Below are positions 53,839 to 61,500 of a stretch of 64,000 bases of DNA, one piece after another. The notes under the pieces were generated by a model. The model ran no database searches and had not been told where the DNA came from. It worked only from the letters and a program-made list of their open reading frames with translations. How positions within the stretch are numbered: the stretch's first letter is position 1; each line of letters opens with the position of its first letter. The position numbers and the translations under genes were made by a program. The stretch comes from Ignavibacteriota bacterium (lineage in GTDB: Bacteria; Bacteroidota; Ignavibacteria; Tepidaquicellales; Tepidaquicellaceae): the NCBI GenBank assembly GCA_026390735.1, contig JAPLFJ010000013.1, positions 35,085 through 99,084 of the forward strand. The letters run 5' to 3'.

Positions 53839-54957
53839 ATGGAAAGAAGAGAGTTTATTAAATATACGTCGATTGCTGCAATGGGCTTAACTGTCTTATA
53901 CAATATAAACGGTTGCGGTTTTGCGGAGAGGGATTTGAGGGACTTTGCTTCTAACAGAACGAACAATAATTCATCAATCCCGGATTACCTTATACAGATT
54001 CTTTCACTTGCAACACTTTCGCCAAGCAGTCATAACACACAACCCTGGAAGATTAAATACATTAATCCTTTAAAAATTATAGTATGTCTTGATACTGTAA
54101 GATGTCTTCCCGCAGTTGACCCTTTAAGGCGTGAGACGTACCTGTCAATCGGAGCATTCATTGAGACTCTTGCATATGCATCAGTGAATTCGGGATATTA
54201 TTCAAAAGTAACTGTTTACAATGAAATCAACAGTGACAACGAAATAGCGGAAATTAATTTTGAGAAAATATCCATTGAAAAGAATAATCTCAGTAATGTA
54301 TACAAGAGAAGGGTTATCAGGGACAACTACCTGAAAACTCCAATCACTAACGCTCACATGAAAACCCTTGCCGAACAGTCTGAATCGATAAAGTATTTCC
54401 CGCTGGGTTCTGATGTGTGTAAAACCATCAGCGACCTGACATTAAAGGCAAACATAGCACAGATAAACAGGCACGATGCAATGAAAGAACTCGGTAACTG
54501 GATACGCTGGTCGAACGAAGATGCAGAAAAGTACAAAGACGGACTATGTCCTGCATCGCTCGATATAGGTGGAATAAAAGGGCTTTACGTAAGATGGTTT
54601 TACAACAGCGAATCTGTATTCACGAGCCAGTTCAAAGAAAACTCGATTGATAAAGTAAAAGAGCAGATTGCAAACACATCAGGCTGGATTGTCATAACAT
54701 CAAATGACAATACTCTGCCATCGTTAATTTCCACAGGAAGATTGTTTCAAAGCATGTTCCTGAAAGCCAGGGACTACAATATCGGTATTCAGCCGATGAG
54801 CCAGGTACTCGAAGAAAAAGAATACTCAGCAGATTTACCATCAAAGATTGGACTGAATAAATCTATAGTTCAGTTCATACTCAGAGCAGGTTACGTGGAA
54901 GAATATCCGGAACCTGTTTCATTAAGAAGACCCGTCTCTTCAGTTTTATCCATTTAG
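53839..54957 (+). CDS. Acg-family nitroreductase-like flavoprotein, probable Tat lipoprotein
   Basis: 372 residues. The N-terminus MERREFIKYTSIAAMGLT has a twin-arginine-type start and the hydrophobic part ends NGC, so it may be a Tat-exported lipoprotein. SLATLSPSSHNTQPWKIKY is the FMN-binding hallmark of Acg/nitroreductase-type proteins, and RLFQSMFLKARDYNIGIQPMSQ matches the later conserved block. Likely reduces an unknown substrate with FMN outside the cytoplasm. Single gene, between a terminator and a repeat region. Confidence 0.8.
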   Translation: MERREFIKYTSIAAMGLTVLYNINGCGFAERDLRDFASNRTNNNSSIPDYLIQILSLATLSPSSHNTQPWKIKYINPLKIIVCLDTVRCLPAVDPLRRETYLSIGAFIETLAYASVNSGYYSKVTVYNEINSDNEIAEINFEKISIEKNNLSNVYKRRVIRDNYLKTPITNAHMKTLAEQSESIKYFPLGSDVCKTISDLTLKANIAQINRHDAMKELGNWIRWSNEDAEKYKDGLCPASLDIGGIKGLYVRWFYNSESVFTSQFKENSIDKVKEQIANTSGWIVITSNDNTLPSLISTGRLFQSMFLKARDYNIGIQPMSQVLEEKEYSADLPSKIGLNKSIVQFILRAGYVEEYPEPVSLRRPVSSVLSI

Positions 54958-55029
54958 TACAGCGGAGCCTGTGATACAATCACTAATACAATGGGCAACG
55001 GGCGAGGTATCGGCCAGCTAAGGGCGAGC

Positions 55030-55073
55030 TATAGGGAATGTATAGGGAATGTATAGGGAAAGTATAGGGAAAG
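55030..55073 (+). repeat. 11-bp tandem repeat array, four units (TATAGGGAAWG)
   Basis: Four contiguous units: TATAGGGAATG twice, then TATAGGGAAAG twice, ending in TACTTTT. Third array of this period in the window, each with a different sequence. Confidence 0.85.
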
Positions 55074-55140
55074 TACTTTTAAATTAAACAGTTACGAGTG
55101 AAAACGTGCGCAAAATGGCAAGAAAAGATAGAAGAAGGAA

Positions 55141-55505
55141 TGGAACGCGGATGACGCTGAAAGAGCGGATAGAGATTTTTTAGGGTTAGAGATTAAAGAG
55201 AAAGAACTTTTCCCGCGAAATTCACGATATTCACGAAAAGAGATAAGAGAAGAGAGTTTTTAGGGTTAGAGATTAAAGAGAAAGAACTTTTCCCGCGAAA
55301 TTCACGAAAAGAGATAAGAGAAGAGATTTTTTAGGGTTAGAGATTAAAGAGAAAGAACTTTTCCCGCGAAATTCACGATATTCACGAAAAGAGATAAGAG
55401 AAGAGATTTTTTAGGGTTAGAGATTAAAGGGAAAGAACTTTTCCCGCGAAATTCACGATATTCACGAAAAGAGATAAGAGAAGAGATTTTTTAGGGTTAG
55501 AGATT
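55141..55505 (+). repeat. Composite repeat with four tandem 80-bp units
   Basis: 55141-55170 (TGGAACGCGGATGACGCTGA, AAGAGCGGAT) leads into units starting TAGGGTTAGAGATTAAAG at 55181, 55261, 55332 and 55412 (lengths 80, 71, 80, 80) with a 14-bp partial fifth at 55492. Unit 2 lacks 9 bp between the doubled TTCACGA. Between 54958 and 55759 no credible gene is present. Confidence 0.9.
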
Positions 55506-55759
55506 GAAATTCTGGTTTACCAGCGTATGAATTATGAATTGAAGAGATTAAAGAAAAGAAATGGCACAGCATAAAAGACGTTCCCTTTAAGAGCATAAGG
55601 GAGTGACAACGCGTGAATAAGAGAATTAATCTATGCGAATTACGCGAATTATACTAATTAGAGATAATCCAGCTTGAGGATTCTAAACGGAGAACTCCCG
55701 GCTTATCTATTTCCAACGGTGAACTTCCAGTTTGATGGTTCTACGCACTTACTCCTCTG

Positions 55760-57199
55760 TTACAACTCGGCAGCTTTTTCGAGAAACCATCTTTTTTCCG
55801 GCAGAGGTTCGGTTTCTTTTGTTAATGAAGAAACAAAACTATCAGGGGTTTCATCGGATGTGCCGGATTTTAATTTCATCAGTCTGATTAAGAACTGAAT
55901 AAAAATTAATGTACCTTTCTTCTGGATTTCAACGATGCCCTCTTTTTTAAGATAATAATTAAGGTTATCGATTGTCAGTTTAAGGTCATCTGAATAATTC
56001 AGTTCATAATTTGTCATAAGTTTATACTTATACACATCGATGTTATGAACGTGTTTCTTAGAAGGTTTCTGTTTTCTGATAATAAGCAGGACACGCAGGA
56101 AATCTTTTTTAGCGAAGTAGAGTTTCAGATGAGCGAGAGTCTTTTCTTCTTCCATGAATGCTTCAGGAAGGAGGGCAGAATATTTGCCGATAAAGTTTTC
56201 AACCCAGTCAAATTCCTCAACTCTCAGACCTATTACAACGATATCCCTGAACTCCGATGATGGATAATCGAGCAGACCGAAATTAATGGTTTCTCCGTCA
56301 TCAAGTCTTGCATTCATCAAATCAAAAAGTTTATTCAGGAATCCCTGCTCACCTTTGTTAATATGATGAACAAAATTTGCCTGCATCTTCTGGAAATAAT
56401 CAATCTTCACATCGAGCGAAATACCAGTTTTTGTATTCTCAAAATATTCTTCTGCAACATCTATGAGACCGTGATTATCGGGGTTCACTATTGAATTATA
56501 GACGTGGTACCTGAGCAGAACAGACCTGTAGAACTCGGAATCAGCGGGAGTAACAAGTTTAAAGAAAGAATCAAAGTCAATATTGCTTAAAACCTTCTTA
56601 GTCCTTTTTGCTTCATACTTTGTACCATACATATCTGCGAAATAAAACTCAGTGGCAAAATACAGAAGTCTGTCGAGTGAAAAAGCCGTGAGGCAGTCTG
56701 CCTGTCTGCAGAATTGGTTATACGTTCCCTGGAAATCCATCTTATATCTCTGGTAAAAACCCTCTGCCTGAATGATTTTACTGTACGGAATAAAATCCGC
56801 AGAACTAACAGGAATGAGTTTATCCTTATTCCCCAAAAAACTGGTATGGAAGTTTACGAACAAATCTCTTTTTGATAATTCTTCATAAAGCAGTGAAAAA
56901 TAATTTATCTGATTACTCTCAAGGTTTTTAAGAGTAAGAAATTTCTCTGCGAGTTTATTAAGTTCGGAAAACCTGTTTTCAAGTGTCTGGTTGCTTAGAG
57001 TATTCTTAATTTTTTTTAAGACTGCATCATTGGAAATCTCGGGTGCGTAGCCTGGTTTCTGAAAATACTTTTTCAGAAAATCATAAAGTTCGGAATAATC
57101 ACGACCCTTAACGAAATACGGAGAGGAAAGAAAATCCCCGAACTCGTTCCATTCATTTTTTGAAAACTTGCTTAGAAGGTTGAATAAATTCTTATTCAT
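55760..57199 (-). CDS. Large helical protein of unknown function, paralogue of the gene at 11466-12980
   Basis: 479 residues with no signal peptide or membrane helix. The N-terminus (LFNLLSKFSKNEWNEFGDFL, SSPYFVKGRDYSELYDFLKK) aligns with the other member, and both continue with helical repeats of the TPR or solenoid kind. No motif suggests an enzyme. It is enclosed by word repeats in opposite orientation (55141 on one side, 57361-57650 on the other). Shadow frames on the plus strand (55674, 56045) are ignored. Confidence 0.72.
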   Translation of the reverse strand: MNKNLFNLLSKFSKNEWNEFGDFLSSPYFVKGRDYSELYDFLKKYFQKPGYAPEISNDAVLKKIKNTLSNQTLENRFSELNKLAEKFLTLKNLESNQINYFSLLYEELSKRDLFVNFHTSFLGNKDKLIPVSSADFIPYSKIIQAEGFYQRYKMDFQGTYNQFCRQADCLTAFSLDRLLYFATEFYFADMYGTKYEAKRTKKVLSNIDFDSFFKLVTPADSEFYRSVLLRYHVYNSIVNPDNHGLIDVAEEYFENTKTGISLDVKIDYFQKMQANFVHHINKGEQGFLNKLFDLMNARLDDGETINFGLLDYPSSEFRDIVVIGLRVEEFDWVENFIGKYSALLPEAFMEEEKTLAHLKLYFAKKDFLRVLLIIRKQKPSKKHVHNIDVYKYKLMTNYELNYSDDLKLTIDNLNYYLKKEGIVEIQKKGTLIFIQFLIRLMKLKSGTSDETPDSFVSSLTKETEPLPEKRWFLEKAAEL

Positions 57200-57360
57200 A
57201 TAATCAGTTAAATTTACAAACAGATATTTAATTTAATATAGTTGGCAATCAAAATAAAGATAAAAGAATTTAGTAAGGAGTGAGGGAGTAGGAAGTGAGA
57301 GAGTAAGGAGTAGGAAAAATTGATAATCTGTTTAAGCAGGATTTTTAATCTCTAACCCAG

Positions 57361-57658
57361 AAAAATATCTATCTGTGAATTAGCTTGCTAATCGCTCTTC
57401 AAAATCCGTTCTTTCAGCGTCATCCGCGTTCCAATCCTCTCTTACTTCTTACTTCTTACTACTCCCATCTTTAACCCTAAAAAATATCTATCTGTGAATT
57501 AGCTTGCTAATCGCTCTTCAAAATCCGTTCTTTCAGCGTCATCCGCGTTCCAATCCTCTCTTACTTCTTACTTCTTACTTCTCCCATCTTTAACCCTAAA
57601 AAATATCTATCTGTGGAAATCCGTTCTTTCAGCGTCATCCGCGTTCCAATCCTCTCTT
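57361..57658 (-). repeat. 119-bp tandem repeat (two full units and one internally deleted)
   Basis: Units start with AAAAATATCTATCTGTG at about 57361, 57480 and 57599; the third lacks 25 bp (the TTAGC-TT-GCTAA hairpin part). Each contains ATCCGTTCTTTCAGCG plus TCATCCGCGTTCCA, the reverse complement of the 55141 element. The upstream 57241-57340 has further GTAAGGAGT words. Confidence 0.88.
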
Positions 57659-58050
57659 GCAATCTCGTGCACATTTTCACCGGTAACTGTATAACTGATA
57701 ATTGAAAAACTGGGTAAGAATCAAGCCCAACCTGCAAATTCCCGGTATTTACTATCTCAAAATGAGACAGCAAAAAATTGAATAACAGCACAAAATCAAA
57801 GCATTTACTTTCCTGCAATCAGAATATCCCATAATTTCAAGCAATAATTATCAAAAAGAAACTTACAAAGCTTATAAAAAGTGGGTATGAACATAAATTA
57901 CTTCAAAAAAGTGGGTATGAAAACAGACCTAATATTTGAAAAAATGCCGATAACAGACACAATTTATCGTTAATCGTGGATATTGTCGCAAATCTATTCT
58001 ATGCCAAACAGGGCACTATTAAATGTGGGTATAAATGGCAAAACCATCAA

Positions 58051-58063
58051 TCTCAAAATGAGA
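58051..58063. promoter_or_regulatory. Palindrome TCTCAAAATGAGA, candidate activator site
   Basis: TCTCA-AAA-TGAGA followed by CAG; an identical site is at 57755-57767. It is centred about 100 bp upstream of the expected start of transcription, the usual distance for an enhancer-binding protein of sigma-54. Confidence 0.5.
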
Positions 58064-58133
58064 CAGATTCTCATAATGTGAAAATCACTAAAAGAATAAA
58101 TGCCGAATACAGTTCAATAATGGGACATTTATT

Positions 58134-58150
58134 AGGCATAGAAATTGCAT
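58134..58150 (+). promoter_or_regulatory. Sigma-54-type -24/-12 promoter
   Basis: AGGCATAGAAATTGCAT has GG and GC exactly 12 bp apart and a perfect TTGCA -12 element. The first start codon (58179) is 29 bp downstream. Confidence 0.55.
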
Positions 58151-58178
58151 AACTATTAATAAAATTTAAAGAATTAGA

Positions 58179-58373
58179 ATGGCAGCAGTCAATTTAGAGA
58201 ATTCAGATTTAAGGTTCATATTGAACCGGGACGAAGGGTTAAGAACCATTTCGGAAGTGCCAGTATTAGTATGGAGTTCGGAGACGAAATCATCGGCAAT
58301 AAGAACAGAAATAATGAAGAATATTAACACACAAAAGATTAAAAAGGAAAAGCAAAATGAACACGCAGGATAA
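58179..58373 (+). CDS. Small hypothetical protein
   Basis: 64 residues (MAAVNLENSDLRFILNRDEG...EVPVLVWSSETKS). No family recognised, no signal peptide; the tail is lysine-rich. It lies right after the sigma-54-type promoter and overlaps the next small frame by 17 bp, which suggests coupled translation. Confidence 0.45.
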   Translation: MAAVNLENSDLRFILNRDEGLRTISEVPVLVWSSETKSSAIRTEIMKNINTQKIKKEKQNEHAG

Positions 58374-58533
58374 GGAACTGGATTTAAAGCTGGCAGAAAA
58401 GCAATTCGGGTGGAAAATTTCTGACGGTGATTACATCAGAAGGAAACCTGAGGGCAAAGTGGAGAAATTTCTGAAGCAGTTCAAGGTTTCTCCCATAGAG
58501 AAAATTTCAAAGATTATAAAACATAACAATTAA
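58357..58533 (+). CDS. Small basic hypothetical protein
   Basis: 58 residues (MNTQDKELDLKLAEKQFGWK ... SPIEKISKIIKHNN) with an AAAAGGAAAAG site before the ATG. Basic and helical, no signal peptide, family unknown. It ends 36 bp before the large adhesin gene, so the three genes may be one transcript. It falls below the usual 60-residue cut-off. Confidence 0.5.
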   Translation: MNTQDKELDLKLAEKQFGWKISDGDYIRRKPEGKVEKFLKQFKVSPIEKISKIIKHNN

Positions 58534-58569
58534 GAAATATTTATTAAACAACTATAAGGGATATAGAAA

Positions 58570-61500
58570 ATGAAAAAATCAATTTTCTTGTTATTAGTCA
58601 CGGTAATGTTTACCGTATTGTTTGTGCAGAGTGGAAGGGCACAGACGGCCTCAAATTACTCGTTCAGTACGGTTACGAATGGTTCTTTGACAGATATGAG
58701 CAGTGGAACGGCAAATCTATTAACTGTTGCTTATCATGATGATGATGCATCGGTAGTAACAAATATAGGTTTCACGTTTCCTTTTATGGGAACTGATTAT
58801 ACACAGTTCAGCATCAATTCAAACGGTCAAATGAGACTTGGAAGTACTGCAATAAGCGGTGGAAATGTTACACCAGCGGCGGGTATGCCATATCTAATTC
58901 CAATAAGTGGTGATAACTCAATTCAATCTACAGGTAAAGTGCACTATAAAGTGAACGGTTCTGCTCCAAGCAGAATCCTTATTGTTGAATGGAATACATT
59001 CAGGATTCCATATGCAAGCAGTACGAGCGATACATACTGTACGTTTCAGGTTGTAATTTATGAATCAATAGGTAAAATTGAATATAAATACGGCAGAATG
59101 TATGCTTCTGGTGATTCCAATCTTGGTATTTGCTTCTCTTCAGGAACAAGTGCGGGGCAAACAGGGCAAATAACAACAATAACCGGAACACCTACATATA
59201 ACTCCTCTTCAACAAGTCTATCAACGACCTCATTCACGGGTACTGCAGATATGATAAACTTAAACAGTATTTCAGATGGTAATAGGAGAGTTTTTACTTT
59301 TACACCTCCAACTTCTGCAGCTCCTACAACGCAAGCATACAATCTGGTTTTTTCATCTGTTACTGCATCAGGTTTAACACTCGGCTGGACAAATGGTAAC
59401 GGAAGCGGGCGTGTAGTTTTTGCAAAGCAGTCAAACACCGGAACAACTTCACCAGCTGATAATACTTCTTATACTGCGAATGCAACATTTGGCAGCGGTT
59501 CACAGATAGGAAGCACTGGATGGTACTGCGTATACAATGGAACAGGTTCTTCAGTTCCGGTTACTGGTTTAAGCGCTACAACAGATTATATCTTTCAGGT
59601 GTTTGATTATAATGGTTCGAACAGTCTGGAAAAATATATTACTTCAGTTTCAACAGACAATCCGAAATACAGTACTACAATAGCACTTGTATCGCCAACA
59701 GTTCAGGCATATAATATCACTTTCTCTTCAGTTCAGGCAGCTGCAATGACTGCCGGTTGGACAAACGGAAACGGAAGCACCAGGGCGGTATTTATAAAAC
59801 AAGCAAATACCGGAACGACTTCACCTTCTGATAATACTACATATACTGCCAACACTACATTCGGAAGTGGAACTCAAATTGGTAGTTCAGGATGGTACTG
59901 CGTTTACAATGGTTCGGGTACATCTGTGACAATAACGGGTTTAGCGAGGTCAACAGATTATATCGTACAGGCATTTGAATACAATGGAGCATCCGGCGTG
60001 GAAAAATATATTACGACCTCTTCAACAGATAATCCAAAATCACAGACGACAACTCCCGGTCTCATGGTTGGAACAGGACAGACCTATACAACATTAGGGG
60101 CAGCATTCACTGCAATCAATAGCGGTACATTAACCGGAGCAGTTTATTTATGTATTTCTTCAAATTTGAGCGAGTCAACAACAGCGACGCTTAATTACAG
60201 CGGAAGCGGCAGCGCAAATTATTCATCAGTGAGTATTTCACCATATGGTGGAGCAAGAACAATATCAGGTTCTGTAAACGGAGCTTTAATAGGATTGAAC
60301 GGTGCTGATAATGTAACCTTTAACGGTTTAAATTCAGGGGGTAATAGCCTTATAATCGAAAATACAAATACAGGAACTTCTGCTTCAACTGTTGCATTTT
60401 CTAATGGAGCTACTGGCAATATGATTACTAACTGCACCATAAAAGGGTCGAATACATATGGTACAGATGCAGCAAATCATCAAAGTTCACCTACCGGCGG
60501 AGTTATTTATTTTTCCACAGGTGCCAATACAAGCAATAGCGTTACATACTGTAATGTGGGCCCATCGGGCTCCAACAAACCGACACACTGCATAGTTTCG
60601 GCTGGAAGCAGTTATTCGAACAGTTCAAACACAGTCGATCACTGCAATATTTTTGACTACTCTGGTGGTGCTGGAACATCGACCGTACAAAGAGATGCAG
60701 GTATATATTTGTTCTTTCAGTCTGCCACGGCCTGGACAATAAGTAACAACAGCTTTTACCAGACTGCGACGCGAAATTATTCGAGCGAGGCTAATGTCAC
60801 AGCCATACATATTCGTTCTGGCCACGGTTACACTATTACGGGAAACTATATAGGCGGCAGTTCTGCAAACTGCACCGGTACCATGACTTACACTGGTACT
60901 ATCAATCAGTTTTTGCCGATAGACTTAGTGGATGTTCAAGTAACTACAATGACAACAATAAGCGGAAACTATATTCAGGGCATTAGTTACACCTCGTCAA
61001 GTGCAACATCACAAAGCAGCACTGCTAGTTCCAGATTTGCTGCTATAAGTATACAGGGGGGGGGTATCTATGCTGATATTTATAATAACACTATCGGAAA
61101 AACCACAGAAACAGGGAACATATCAATTAGTCTTACTTCTAATCCTTCTGGCAATGTTCATCAATTGTACGGAATTCACGGCGGGTATTATTCCAACCAA
61201 AACACATATAAAAGAGTCAGCAGCAACACTGTCTCGGGAATAACCGTAACCGCAACAAACGGTGCCTTTTATGATTTTACAGGAATATATTTGGCTGGAG
61301 CGGTAGCATTTGAAGGGTTGGATAATAATTTGATAGGAAGCACAACGACCGCAAACAGCATAAATCTTTCGGCAACAGGACAGGGCACAAATTCAAGATC
61401 ATTTATGGGGATTTATTTTTATTCTTCATCCATAAGCCCAACTTTATCAAATAATACTGTACAGAACATCACAAGGACAGGCAGCTACTTTTATGTTACC

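Larger units (their letters stand above)
57661..58178. other. Gene-free regulatory-looking stretch upstream of the 58179 operon
   Basis: No gene. It contains two TCTCAAAATGAGA palindromes (57755-57767, 58051-58063), three GTGGGTATRAA words (57881, 57911, 58025) and a sigma-54-type promoter at 58134. Confidence 0.6.

Noticed and set aside
55181..55505. Possible CRISPR array
   Set aside because: Units are contiguous and nearly identical over their full 80 bp, with no variable spacers and no cas genes nearby.
57361..57658. Possible CRISPR or clustered regulator array
   Set aside because: A plain 119-bp tandem duplication with one internal deletion; no spacer pattern.
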